A stretch of DNA of 64,000 bases. It comes from Bacteroidetes oral taxon 274 str. F0058. GTDB taxonomy: Bacteria; Bacteroidota; Bacteroidia; Bacteroidales; Paludibacteraceae. Made by a program: the position numbers and the translations under genes. Shown piece after piece: positions 25,664 to 34,499 of this stretch. Position 1 is the stretch's first letter, and every line of letters starts with the position of its first letter. Below the pieces are notes generated by a model. The model did not search any database. It was not told the DNA's origin and saw only the letters and a program-made list of their open reading frames with translations. Where the stretch lies: the NCBI GenBank assembly GCA_000163695.1, contig GG774889.1:750515-814514 (forward strand), written 5' to 3'.

Positions 25664-27196
25664 ATGAAATCGAGAATAGAGATAGAGGCAGGAATCAATG
25701 GTTGTCTACTGATTAGCGATAATTTTATGTCTGACCTGACATCGCTTACAAAGCACGCCATAGGTTTTTTGGAACAGCAGTTGGCAAATCAGGATAAGAG
25801 TAGGGTGCTTATTGTTAGTGATATAGATGGTGACGAATTGGTTTCCGAAATGTTTTATCTGAATTTGCAGAAATTCCTCGAGAGCGGTACAGTCGATGAT
25901 GTCGTCTTCTTGGGCAGCGAGCTTCGGGAGCGGGCACATTTGTTTCGGGTGTCCAACAAATATTTTTTCGATACTACCGACGAGTTTCTACGTTCCGATG
26001 TTGTGGGTTCATTTGCTAATCGTGCCATTTTACTAAAAATTGCTCCGGAATTTAGTCCCGAACTAGTGAAGATGTATCTGCAACTATTGCCGCACGATAC
26101 GACGTTAGAGATTAATTTTGATGCTATGTTTCATAATATCAGATATTTCCGTTCGAAGTTGCATCCGCAGACAAAACTGATGTGTATGGTAAAGGCGTCG
26201 GCGTACGGTAGCGGCTCTATCGAGGTAGCTTTGGCGATGCAGCACTATGGTTGTGATTATCTGGGTGTTGCTTTTGTAAACGAAGGAGTGGAGTTGAGAC
26301 AGAGTGGCGTGGAGATGCCTATAATGGTGCTTAATCCTATGGAGAGTGCTATTTATCAGTTGTTTAAATATAATCTTGAGCCTGAAATATGCAATTTCAG
26401 AATATTGCGACTGATAAGCGATTTTGCCAAAAAACTCGGAGTAAAAAACTATCCTGTGCATATAAAGACGGATACGGGAATGCACCGAGCGGGCTTCGAA
26501 TATAAAGACATACAGCAGGTTATAGATTTTTTCAATTCTCAGGACGAGCTTCGTATAGCTTCCGTATTTTCGCATTTGGCGTCTGCCGACGAAGATACGC
26601 CTGATATGCATCAATTTACCCTCGAACAGTTGAGCCTTTTTGGAGATATAGCCCGCGAAATAGAGCACGGAGTAGGCTATAGCGTTATCAAACATATTCT
26701 CAATTCCGCAGGTATAGAGCGATATTCGGACTATCAGTTCGATATGGTTCGTCTCGGTATAGGGCTTTGGGGAGTGTCGGTGTATAATCCTGATAATCTT
26801 CGAAATGTGTGCTCGTTGTATACGAAAGTTATCCAGATAAAAGACGTGGAGGCGGGACAAACCGTTGGGTACAATAGACGGGGTAGGGTTGATCGAAAAA
26901 AGCGAATTGCCTTGTTGCCAATAGGATATGCCGACGGTATCAGCCGTAAACTCGGAAATGGTGTGGGCTATATGCTTATCGGGGGACAAAAGGCATATAT
27001 AATAGGCAATATATGTATGGACCTGCTGATGCTCGACGTAAGCGATATAGATGTAAGAGAGGGTGGAAAAGTGGTTGTTTTTAGCAAAGAGCGGACTTTT
27101 GCCAAAATAGCCGAACAACTTGAAACTATACCGTACGAAGTATTAGCTTCCATATCGCCACGAGTACGCAGGGTATATTTTACGGAAAATACATAA
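25664..27196 (+). CDS. alr: Alanine racemase with an N-terminal MurF remnant
   Basis: 510 residues. Residues about 145-510 are a complete alanine racemase: the PLP lysine is K177 in MVKASAYGSG, the second catalytic base is Y403 in VGYNRRG, and the C-terminal barrel has LPIGYADG and NICMDLLMLDVS. It makes D-Ala for peptidoglycan. Residues 1-140 (INGCLLISDN, DLTSL, VLIVSDI, FFDTTDEFLRS, AILLK) resemble the C-terminal domain of MurF. Many Bacteroidota carry full MurF-Alr fusions. Here the MurF ATP-binding and central domains are missing, so this part should have no ligase activity and a separate MurF must exist. No upstream coding remains are visible. Confidence 0.88.
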   Translation: MKSRIEIEAGINGCLLISDNFMSDLTSLTKHAIGFLEQQLANQDKSRVLIVSDIDGDELVSEMFYLNLQKFLESGTVDDVVFLGSELRERAHLFRVSNKYFFDTTDEFLRSDVVGSFANRAILLKIAPEFSPELVKMYLQLLPHDTTLEINFDAMFHNIRYFRSKLHPQTKLMCMVKASAYGSGSIEVALAMQHYGCDYLGVAFVNEGVELRQSGVEMPIMVLNPMESAIYQLFKYNLEPEICNFRILRLISDFAKKLGVKNYPVHIKTDTGMHRAGFEYKDIQQVIDFFNSQDELRIASVFSHLASADEDTPDMHQFTLEQLSLFGDIAREIEHGVGYSVIKHILNSAGIERYSDYQFDMVRLGIGLWGVSVYNPDNLRNVCSLYTKVIQIKDVEAGQTVGYNRRGRVDRKKRIALLPIGYADGISRKLGNGVGYMLIGGQKAYIIGNICMDLLMLDVSDIDVREGGKVVVFSKERTFAKIAEQLETIPYEVLASISPRVRRVYFTENT

Positions 27197-27421
27197 ATAC
27201 AATTTATTTACATCGGATAAGATATTTCATCGAACTGTTTAATCGTTGAGATACGGACGGTGTAGAGATGTGTCGACGAATAGTTACTCGCCTCTACGGG
27301 TGTAGGTATAAAAAGGCGACGAACACACAACGAAAGTAGTATGGAGTATGCAAAATACCCTTACGATTAAATGTTTAAACGCTTCAAATAGAATGCGATA
27401 TATAGTATCTGCGGAAGTCGA

Positions 27422-28141
27422 TTAGAGCGATGTCTTTATCGTCTCGAATCTGAGCGAAAGTCCGTCGATGAGTAGTATACAGTCGGCAAGAGTAGGCTTG
27501 CCGAGTATGACCTTGACGGTCTCCAACGCTTCGATAGTGCCCACTACTCCCGCAAATGCTCCCAAGATACCTGTCGGTTGCGTGAAACCGGCTACCTCGT
27601 CGGCATCGAACGGGAAGAGGTCGGCGTACGATGTGCCGCCCTTGTAGTTGAAAACGGCAACTCGTCCCTCAAACTCGCATAGGCTACCGTATACGAACGG
27701 TATACCGAGTGCTTTTGTGTGTCGGTCTATCACGTAGCGTGTCGCTAAGTTGTCGGTGCAGTCGGCTATTACGTCGTACTTGCCGAATAGGTCGCTTGCG
27801 TTGATGTCGGTCAGCCTAATACGATATGCCTGTACCTTGCAGTCGTGATTCATCCGCCTTACTACATCTGCCGCACAATTTGCTTTCGGCTTGCCCTCCT
27901 GTGAAGGATAGTATAGAATCTGTCGGTTGAGGTTACTCTCCGATACCGTATCGTCGTCGACGATACCGATACTGCCCACTCCTGCGGCAGCGAGGTATTT
28001 TATCAGCGGCGACCCAAGCCCACCTGCTCCTACTACCAATACCCTTGCTCGCCGCAGCAGTCGCTGTCCGTCGATGCCTATGGCGTCGAGCGATGTCTGG
28101 CGACAGTATCTATCCATACCGTAAAAATCGGTTACATCCAT
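27422..28141 (-). CDS. thiF: ThiF/MoeB-type adenylyltransferase of thiamine synthesis
   Basis: About 239 residues. It adenylates the C-terminal glycine of ThiS so that sulfur can be attached. The nucleotide-binding motif VLVVGAGGLGSP, the NRQ arginine finger (SNLNRQ) and the catalytic Asp in ADCTDN are present. The two CxxC zinc motifs of classical ThiF/MoeB are absent: the position usually reading CxxC before FP reads YADLFP. The chosen ATG overlaps the thiH stop in ATGGATGTAA, which suggests coupling. Starts at 28159 or at 28117 (MDRYCRQ) are also possible. Last gene of the thi operon. Confidence 0.88.
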   Translation of the reverse strand: MDVTDFYGMDRYCRQTSLDAIGIDGQRLLRRARVLVVGAGGLGSPLIKYLAAAGVGSIGIVDDDTVSESNLNRQILYYPSQEGKPKANCAADVVRRMNHDCKVQAYRIRLTDINASDLFGKYDVIADCTDNLATRYVIDRHTKALGIPFVYGSLCEFEGRVAVFNYKGGTSYADLFPFDADEVAGFTQPTGILGAFAGVVGTIEALETVKVILGKPTLADCILLIDGLSLRFETIKTSL

Positions 28142-29238
28142 ACGTCCCAATCTTTCCATACGGCTTCGTATCCTTTGGCTCGTAGAGCGGCGGCGAACTC
28201 TTCGGGCGAACGGCTGTCGTTGATTTCGAACTGTTCGAGGCGATGCTCGGTATTGGCATATCCGCCAGGCTCCGTACTCGAGCCGGCACTCATAGAGGTT
28301 ATCCCCAGAGGGAAGACGTTATCGCGAAACTCGGCACTCTCACGGGTCGAGAGCGATATCTCTACGTCCCTATCGAGCAGACGGTAGGCACAGATGAGTT
28401 GCACCAAATCCCTATCGCTCACAGGCGATGCAGGTTCGTAGCCGCCAACTATCGGTCGCAGACGCGGCAGAGAGATAGAATACCGAGTCTGCCAATAGGT
28501 CTTCTGCAAGTATCGTAGGTGTGTGGCGGTACAGAATGCCTCGGTACGCCAGTCTTCGAGCCCAAGCAGAGCACCGATACCTATCTTGTGTATGCCTGCT
28601 CTACCTATGCGGTCGGGCGTCTCGAGACGATAACGGAAGTCGGCTTTTCGCCCTCCGATATGGTAGACGGGGTATCGGCTCTCGTTGTAAGTCTCTTGGT
28701 AGATGCAGACATAGTCGAGCTTGGTGCTTCGGAGTATCGCATACTCTTCGGTCTCGAGCGGCTGCACCTCGAGCGATATTTGCGAGAAGTCGTTTTTTAT
28801 GTTTTTTATTACTTCGTTGTAATAACGTGCATTAGTCATGCTTGGAGCGTCGCCCGAGACGAGCAGTATATGCTTGTATCCGAGCTTTTTGATAGCTTCC
28901 GCTTCGGCTGCTACCTCGTCGAGCGTTAGCATCTTGCGTGCTATCTTGTTCCTTGTGCTGAAGCCGCAGTATACGCACGAATTGTGGCAATAGTTCGATA
29001 GATACAGCGGGATATATAGCTGTACGACGTTGCCGAAACGCTCGAGTGTCTGGCGACGTGCTTCACGAGCCATCTCTTCGAGAAACGGACGAGCGGCAGG
29101 CGATATCAGAGCTTCGAAGTCGTCGAGATTGCGGTAGCGTTTGTCTATCGCACGTCGGACGTCGTCGGCAGTCTTCGAGAGTATATCGTCTGTGGTTTGG
29201 TTCCAATCGAGTGGCTTTATATGGTCGTAGAAAGTCAT
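28132..29238 (-). CDS. thiH: 2-iminoacetate synthase
   Basis: 368 residues. A radical-SAM enzyme that cleaves tyrosine to dehydroglycine, the glycine-derived part of the thiazole ring. The cluster-binding motif is CHNSCVYCGF. Other family features are LLVSGDAPS, QPLETEEYAIL and the C-terminal RSPEEFAAALRAKGYEAV. Use of ThiH rather than ThiO suits an anaerobic lifestyle. It sits between thiG and thiF. Confidence 0.96.
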   Translation of the reverse strand: MTFYDHIKPLDWNQTTDDILSKTADDVRRAIDKRYRNLDDFEALISPAARPFLEEMAREARRQTLERFGNVVQLYIPLYLSNYCHNSCVYCGFSTRNKIARKMLTLDEVAAEAEAIKKLGYKHILLVSGDAPSMTNARYYNEVIKNIKNDFSQISLEVQPLETEEYAILRSTKLDYVCIYQETYNESRYPVYHIGGRKADFRYRLETPDRIGRAGIHKIGIGALLGLEDWRTEAFCTATHLRYLQKTYWQTRYSISLPRLRPIVGGYEPASPVSDRDLVQLICAYRLLDRDVEISLSTRESAEFRDNVFPLGITSMSAGSSTEPGGYANTEHRLEQFEINDSRSPEEFAAALRAKGYEAVWKDWDVWM

Positions 29239-29263
29239 TGGTATATATTGAGAATAAATGTAA

Positions 29264-30031
29264 TCAATCCAAAAATGCCGTCAGCGGCGATGATGCCTCG
29301 GCGTATTTCGACGTCCCTCCCATCTTAGCTTCGAAAGCCATCCTGCCGGCTATCACTGCCAAGCGGAACGCTTCTGCCATCTCTACGGGGTTGCGTGCAA
29401 TGGCGATAGCCGTGTTCACGAGCACTGCATCGGCACCTATCTCCATCGCCAGAGCAGCATCGGACGGAGAGCCTATGCCTGCATCTATTACCACAGGTAG
29501 ATTGCTCTGCTCGATGATGATTTCGAGCATCTCGCGGGTTCGTAGTCCGCGGTTGCTTCCGATTGGCGACCCGAGCGGCATTACGGCTGCCGCTCCCGCT
29601 CCTTCGAGCAGTTTACACAGGACGGGGTCTGCCTGAATGTATGGCAATACGACGAATCCCTGCCGAGCAAGCTCTTCGGTAGCTCGCAGTGTCTCCACAG
29701 GGTCGGGTAGCAAATATTTGGGGTCTGGGTGTATCTCGAGCTTTATCCAATTGGTCTGCAACGCCTCGCGTGCAAGCTGAGCGGCAAAGACCGCCTCGCG
29801 TGCATTGCGTACGCCCGATGTATTGGGCAGTAGGTGGATACGCTCGTGGCGGAGGTGTGCCAAGATATCGTCGTTGGTATCGTCGAGTTCGACACGTTTC
29901 AGCGCCACCGTTACAAGTTCCGACTCTGAGGCGAGTATCGCCCTACGCATCTGTTCGTTCGACGAGAACTTCCCTGTCCCCGTGAAGAGTCGGGAGTTGA
30001 AGGTTCTGTCAGCTATTTTCAATGTCTGCAT
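29264..30031 (-). CDS. thiG: Thiazole synthase
   Basis: 255 residues. It condenses 1-deoxyxylulose 5-phosphate, dehydroglycine and ThiS-thiocarboxylate to the thiazole phosphate. A TIM barrel with SRLFTGTGKFSS, KLEIHPDPKYLLPD, VMPLGSPIGSNRG and IDAGIGSPSDAALAMEIGAD. All the segments expected for the family are intact. It lies 25 bases upstream of thiH on the minus strand. Confidence 0.97.
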   Translation of the reverse strand: MQTLKIADRTFNSRLFTGTGKFSSNEQMRRAILASESELVTVALKRVELDDTNDDILAHLRHERIHLLPNTSGVRNAREAVFAAQLAREALQTNWIKLEIHPDPKYLLPDPVETLRATEELARQGFVVLPYIQADPVLCKLLEGAGAAAVMPLGSPIGSNRGLRTREMLEIIIEQSNLPVVIDAGIGSPSDAALAMEIGADAVLVNTAIAIARNPVEMAEAFRLAVIAGRMAFEAKMGGTSKYAEASSPLTAFLD

Positions 30032-30080
30032 TACTTTGTGGTTTGTTTTATTGGTTTTATTTGTAAAAAAGTGAAAGATA

Positions 30081-32111
30081 CTATTGATTATCCGAGAGTG
30101 CGTTTAATATTTTTTTCGTACAACCCTCGAAGTCGTTGCTGCAGAGTATTGCCGACGATATTGCTACGCCGTGTATTCCGCACTCTGCGATACTGCCTGC
30201 GTCGACAGCCGTAATACCTCCGATGGCATACGTCGGCAGATACATACCGTGTGCCTTCATCTGCCGGGCGATGGCTGCCAGCCCGTCGATACCGAGTATG
30301 GGGCTTAGACGTTGCTTTGTGGTTGTGTGGCGAAACGGTCCTATTCCCACATAGTCGGCACCCATACGGTATGCATGCTGTACGTCGGCGAAGGTATTGC
30401 AAGTGGCTCCGATTATCTTGTCATTGCCAAGTCGTTGGCGTGCCCGGTCTACCGCCTCATCTTCTTTGCCCAGATGTACGCCGTCGGCACCTGCTTGCAG
30501 GCAAACGTCGACACTATCGTTTACTATCAGCAGTGCGTCGTGTCTGTGGCAGATATCTACCGCAGCCCGAGCATACTCCAATAGCTCAGCCTCGCCCGAA
30601 TCTTTGGCACGAAGCTGTACGAGTTTTATCCCTGCACGGCAGGCAAGCTCTACCTGGCGGCATATCGATAGCGTCGGGTGCGGGTGCGTGATGTACATCA
30701 GTCGGATAGAGTCGAAATCGTATGTATTGTAATCGTTCTTGGCGTTGAGGAAAAGCATTCCACGGCTCTTTTTTATATTTGCGGCAACGTACAACTGCCC
30801 CCTGCTTACTGCCTGTCGTAGAGTGAATCCTTTTGCCAGATACGCCACTATTGCCGACGACAGCCGACAGCCTGTACCGTGTTTCCTCTGTGCCGACCGC
30901 AATACACGGAAGTCGCTCCGCTGCCCGCCGACGGAGTAGAGACTGTCGCAGACGAAAGGCGATTCGTCTCCTCGGTGTCCGCCTTTGATGAGTATGTTCA
31001 CTCTGTGTAGGTCGGCTAATCGTTGTATCTCCTCGTCGCTGCAGCCATTGCCGAATATTGTCTGAGCCTCGTCGTAGTTGGGTGTTATCAGATATATTTT
31101 ATTCAAAATATCCGATAGCAGCGATTGCTGCATTAGTATCGATTCGCTGCCGTGCAGTACGAAGCCCGATGAGCTACCGAGTATCGGGTCCCAGCAGATA
31201 CGTACATCGGGCAGTTTCCGACAGAGATAGTCGCATATCTCGAGTAGTACTTCGAGCGACTCGATTATTCCTATCTTTACGTAATGAATGGTGTTTCGCG
31301 ATACGATGGCGTCTATCTGTCGTTTTATCTGCTCCGCTCCGAGCCACTCTACGTCGGTCAGTTCGTATTGGTTCTGTACGGTATTGCCTGTATTGACACC
31401 GAAGCAGTATGCACCGATACTTTCGGTCGTCTTGATGTCGGCACTTACTCCTGCTCCCGACGATGGGTCGAAGCCCGCAATGCTCATAACCAACGGCGTA
31501 GTGATAGACTGCCAGTTGCTCATCACCTCGTCGAATGTGGGCGTAGCGTTTTTTCCCCAGAGTCCGCCCATAAGGGCTGCTCCCGCAAAACCAAGAGCAA
31601 AGGTACTGTATATGTTGTCGGCAGATATGCCTCCAAGTGCCACGATGTGCTTATCTATTCGTGGCAAACGCTCTTCCAACAGTCGGTAATCGAACGCCCC
31701 ACGGTACCCCTCTTTTGTAATGCTGTCGAAGATGGGACTTAGGAAACACTCCGACACTTGCGGGTGCAGCTCCTCTATCTCCTCGACTGAGTGGCACGAT
31801 ACCGATACGAAACGATATTTGTCGAAGTCGCGGAACGACCGATATAGGCTGCCGCTAAGGTGTATGCCTTGCAATCGGTATTTTTCTGCCAGATAAAAAT
31901 AATTGTGTATTACCAATCTTGCTCGGTATCGAGGTTCTATCCGACCGATGAACTCTTCGTAGACCTCTTCCGACGAATCGGGCTTACGCAGATGAAGCCG
32001 TTCCAAGCCGCGTGCAAAGAGTGAATTGCAAATCACGGTTTCGTCCTCGAAACAGTGAGGTAGAGTGATAGCAACTATCTTTTTCTTAGAAATATCTATT
32101 TTTTCACTCAT
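30081..32111 (-). CDS. thiDE: Three-domain ThiE-like/ThiD/ThiE fusion
   Basis: 676 residues. Residues about 1-195 resemble ThiE/TenI (LHLRKPD, HIVALGGISADN, GAALMGGLWG). Residues about 215-455 are ThiD, hydroxymethylpyrimidine phosphate kinase (SIAGFDPSSGAGVSADIKT, LITPNYDEA, HGTGCRLSSAIVAYLAKG). Residues about 465-676 are a second ThiE, thiamine-phosphate synthase (VQLRAKDSG, LLIVNDSVDVCLQAGADGVH, YVGIGPFRHTTTK, AIGGITAVDAG). The last domain has the expected catalytic residues; the first looks divergent and may be TenI-like or inactive. The protein would phosphorylate HMP-P and join it to thiazole phosphate. Confidence 0.93.
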   Translation of the reverse strand: MSEKIDISKKKIVAITLPHCFEDETVICNSLFARGLERLHLRKPDSSEEVYEEFIGRIEPRYRARLVIHNYFYLAEKYRLQGIHLSGSLYRSFRDFDKYRFVSVSCHSVEEIEELHPQVSECFLSPIFDSITKEGYRGAFDYRLLEERLPRIDKHIVALGGISADNIYSTFALGFAGAALMGGLWGKNATPTFDEVMSNWQSITTPLVMSIAGFDPSSGAGVSADIKTTESIGAYCFGVNTGNTVQNQYELTDVEWLGAEQIKRQIDAIVSRNTIHYVKIGIIESLEVLLEICDYLCRKLPDVRICWDPILGSSSGFVLHGSESILMQQSLLSDILNKIYLITPNYDEAQTIFGNGCSDEEIQRLADLHRVNILIKGGHRGDESPFVCDSLYSVGGQRSDFRVLRSAQRKHGTGCRLSSAIVAYLAKGFTLRQAVSRGQLYVAANIKKSRGMLFLNAKNDYNTYDFDSIRLMYITHPHPTLSICRQVELACRAGIKLVQLRAKDSGEAELLEYARAAVDICHRHDALLIVNDSVDVCLQAGADGVHLGKEDEAVDRARQRLGNDKIIGATCNTFADVQHAYRMGADYVGIGPFRHTTTKQRLSPILGIDGLAAIARQMKAHGMYLPTYAIGGITAVDAGSIAECGIHGVAISSAILCSNDFEGCTKKILNALSDNQ

Positions 32112-32130
32112 TTCTTTTCCACTGTATACA

Positions 32131-33882
32131 TCAATCCTTTTCGGTCAATGCTTTTCTGAATTGTTTGTTTGCTCTCATCGAGCAGAAGTGTTCGCCGCAC
32201 ATAGAGCAGTAATGAGCCTCTTTGTGTCCCTCCTCGGGCAGTGTCTGGTCGTGAAAACTCAGAGCCTTCTCGGCATCGAGCGACAGACGGAACTGGTCGC
32301 GCCAACGGAATTCGAAGCGGGCTTTGCTCATAGCATAGTCGCGATATGCCGCCGCAGGATGTCCCTTGGCTACGTCTGCGGCGTGAGCTGCCAGCTTGTA
32401 GGTTACCACTCCCTCTCTTACGTCGTTTTTGTCGGGCAGCCCCAGATGTTCTTTGGGAGTAACGTAACACAGCATCGACGTACCGAACCAACCTATCATA
32501 GCCGCACCGATGGCAGACGTGATGTGGTCGTATCCGGGAGCTATGTCGCATACCAGAGGTCCTAAGGTGTAGAACGGTGCTTCGTGGCAATATCGGAGTT
32601 GTAGCTCCATATTCTCTTTTATCTTGTGCATCGGCACGTGTCCGGGTCCCTCTATTATCACCTGTACATCGTGTTTCCAAGCCACTTGTGTAAGCTCACC
32701 GAGGGTTTGTAGCTCGGCAAACTGAGCCTCGTCGTTGGCGTCGGCAATGCAACCTGGTCGCAGCCCGTCGCCGAGCGAGACGGCGACATCGTAGCGTGCG
32801 AGTATTTGGCATATATCTTCGAAGTGTTCGTAGATGAAGCTTTCGCGTTTGTGTGTGGTACACCAGTTGGCAATGATGGAGCCGCCACGCGATACGATGC
32901 CCGTTACACGGTTGATGGTCAGAGGTATGTGATGCCACCGCAGACCTGCGTGTATGGTGAAGTAATCGACGCCCTGTTCGGCTTGCTCGATGAGTGTGTC
33001 GCGGAAAATTTCCCACGTGAGAGCCTCTACTCTGCCTCCTACCTTCTCGAGTGCCTGATACATAGGTACAGTGCCGATGGGTACGGGTGAGTTGCGTATT
33101 ATCCATTCGCGTGTCTCGTGGATGTTGGGACCGGTGGATAAATCCATAACGGTATCTGCTCCCCAACGAAAAGCCCATACAGCTTTCTCTACCTCTTCCG
33201 ATATGGACGACGATACGGGCGAATTGCCTATGTTGGCATTGATTTTCACCAAGAAGTTACGCCCGATAATCATCGGTTCGCTCTCGGGATGGTTGATATT
33301 GGCGGGCAATATTGCTCTGCCCTCGGCAATCTCACGGCGTACGAATTCGGGTGTTATCCGTTGCGGAATGTTCGCTCCCATCGGATTGCCGAGGTCTTTG
33401 GGGTAATTTTCGCATATACGGTCTATGAGCTGATTCTCGCGGATAGCTACGTACTCCATCTCGGGCGTGATGATACCTTGGCGTGCGTAATGGAGCTGAC
33501 TTACAGAGCCTTCTCTGGCTGCACGCGGCGTAGTGTTTACGTGTTCGAAACGCAGATGTTCCAAACTTTTATCACGATAGCGTTCTTTGCCGTACTCAGA
33601 CGATAGCGTCTGCAATACGACGGTGTCGTTACGCTCTTCTATCCATTGTTCGCGTATTTTAGGCAATCCTTTGTGTATGTCGACCTTGTAGGCGGGGTCG
33701 GTATACACTCCCGATGTGTCGTAGACGGTTACGGGCGGATTGGGTTCTACCTTGCCCTCGTCGTCGATGGTATTCGATAGTTTTATTTGCCGCATAGGTA
33801 CGCGTATATCGGGGCGGCTTCCTTCGACGTAGATTTTCTCCGACCCGTATATGGCGCCGGTTGTAACGTTGATTGATTCCAT
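32131..33882 (-). CDS. thiC: Phosphomethylpyrimidine synthase
   Basis: 583 residues. A radical-SAM enzyme that converts aminoimidazole ribotide to the thiamine pyrimidine HMP-P. The C-terminal cluster motif CSMCGEHFCSM is intact. The catalytic barrel includes NPMGANIPQRITPE, LPANINHPESEPMIIGRNFL, DLSTGPNIHETREW, TIHAGLRW, SLGDGLRPGC and EGPGHVPMHKI. It is the second gene of the operon, 22 bases after thiS, and lies under the TPP riboswitch. Confidence 0.98.
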   Translation of the reverse strand: MESINVTTGAIYGSEKIYVEGSRPDIRVPMRQIKLSNTIDDEGKVEPNPPVTVYDTSGVYTDPAYKVDIHKGLPKIREQWIEERNDTVVLQTLSSEYGKERYRDKSLEHLRFEHVNTTPRAAREGSVSQLHYARQGIITPEMEYVAIRENQLIDRICENYPKDLGNPMGANIPQRITPEFVRREIAEGRAILPANINHPESEPMIIGRNFLVKINANIGNSPVSSSISEEVEKAVWAFRWGADTVMDLSTGPNIHETREWIIRNSPVPIGTVPMYQALEKVGGRVEALTWEIFRDTLIEQAEQGVDYFTIHAGLRWHHIPLTINRVTGIVSRGGSIIANWCTTHKRESFIYEHFEDICQILARYDVAVSLGDGLRPGCIADANDEAQFAELQTLGELTQVAWKHDVQVIIEGPGHVPMHKIKENMELQLRYCHEAPFYTLGPLVCDIAPGYDHITSAIGAAMIGWFGTSMLCYVTPKEHLGLPDKNDVREGVVTYKLAAHAADVAKGHPAAAYRDYAMSKARFEFRWRDQFRLSLDAEKALSFHDQTLPEEGHKEAHYCSMCGEHFCSMRANKQFRKALTEKD

Positions 33883-33904
33883 ATCAGTTAATCGCTTGTT
33901 TTTC

Positions 33905-34105
33905 TCAACCTCCTTGGGTTGCCTTTATTAATAAAATCCTTGAATTGTCTTTTAGAGTGTACTCTGCCCAGCGACTACGACTTACGACGACGTCGTCGAC
34001 AGCGATAGCCGTGTTTGCCGTATCTATATGCTCCCGAGCCAGTAGTGCGGCGAGTGTGGTATCGTCGGCAACAGTGATGTTTTTCCCGTTCAATATAACA
34101 ATCAT
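33905..34105 (-). CDS. thiS: Sulfur carrier protein ThiS
   Basis: 66 residues with a ubiquitin-like fold, ending in the required Gly-Gly (KATQGG) that is adenylated by ThiF and thiocarboxylated. Typical features are the start MIVILNGK, LAALLAREHI and AIAVDDVVVSRSRW. First gene of the thiamine operon, about 75 bases downstream of the riboswitch. Confidence 0.95.
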   Translation of the reverse strand: MIVILNGKNITVADDTTLAALLAREHIDTANTAIAVDDVVVSRSRWAEYTLKDNSRILLIKATQGG

Positions 34106-34180
34106 ACAACAAATGATTTATTACAGACAGGAGCGATTCGTTGGAGAGAAAAGAATATAGGATGTTTTTTTCGTTAACTC

Positions 34181-34250
34181 AAATCCCTACGGCGGCATTA
34201 TCCGCATCAGGTTCGAGGGTATAATCTCAGCCTACAATGAAGCACCCCTT
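34181..34250 (-). promoter_or_regulatory. TPP riboswitch (THI element)
   Basis: On the minus strand the conserved segments appear in order: GGGGTGC, GGCTGAGATTATACCC, GAACCTGATGCGGATAATGC and GTAGGGA. It lies between the promoter at 34269-34276 and thiS, and should lower thi operon expression when thiamine pyrophosphate is abundant. The leader after it lacks an obvious U-rich terminator, so control may act on translation of thiS. Confidence 0.96.
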
Positions 34251-34268
34251 TTTTGTTTATTTCGGCTG

Positions 34269-34276
34269 CAAAGGTA
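34269..34276 (-). promoter_or_regulatory. -7 promoter box of the thiamine operon
   Basis: The minus strand reads TACCTTTG, about 19 bases upstream of the riboswitch. The -33 box is not clear. Confidence 0.65.
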
Positions 34277-34442
34277 ATAAAAATATTTTACAGCGTGAGA
34301 AATTTTTTTACTTTTTTGCCGAAAAAATAGAAAATTGTATTTTTAATTAAATAGTAAAAAATCTTGCAGATAAAGCCGAATTTGTTATCGAAGATATTGT
34401 ATTGATAATAACCGAAGAGAGAGGAGATAAACGCATACATAT

Positions 34443-34472
34443 TTTGCTTTACAAATAAATTTCGTACCTTTG
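34443..34472 (+). promoter_or_regulatory. Promoter of fabG
   Basis: TTTG (34443-34446), 18 bases, TACCTTTG (34465-34472), then the ATG at 34500. Confidence 0.75.
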
Positions 34473-34499
34473 CAGCCGAAAAATAAAAATAATCGATAT

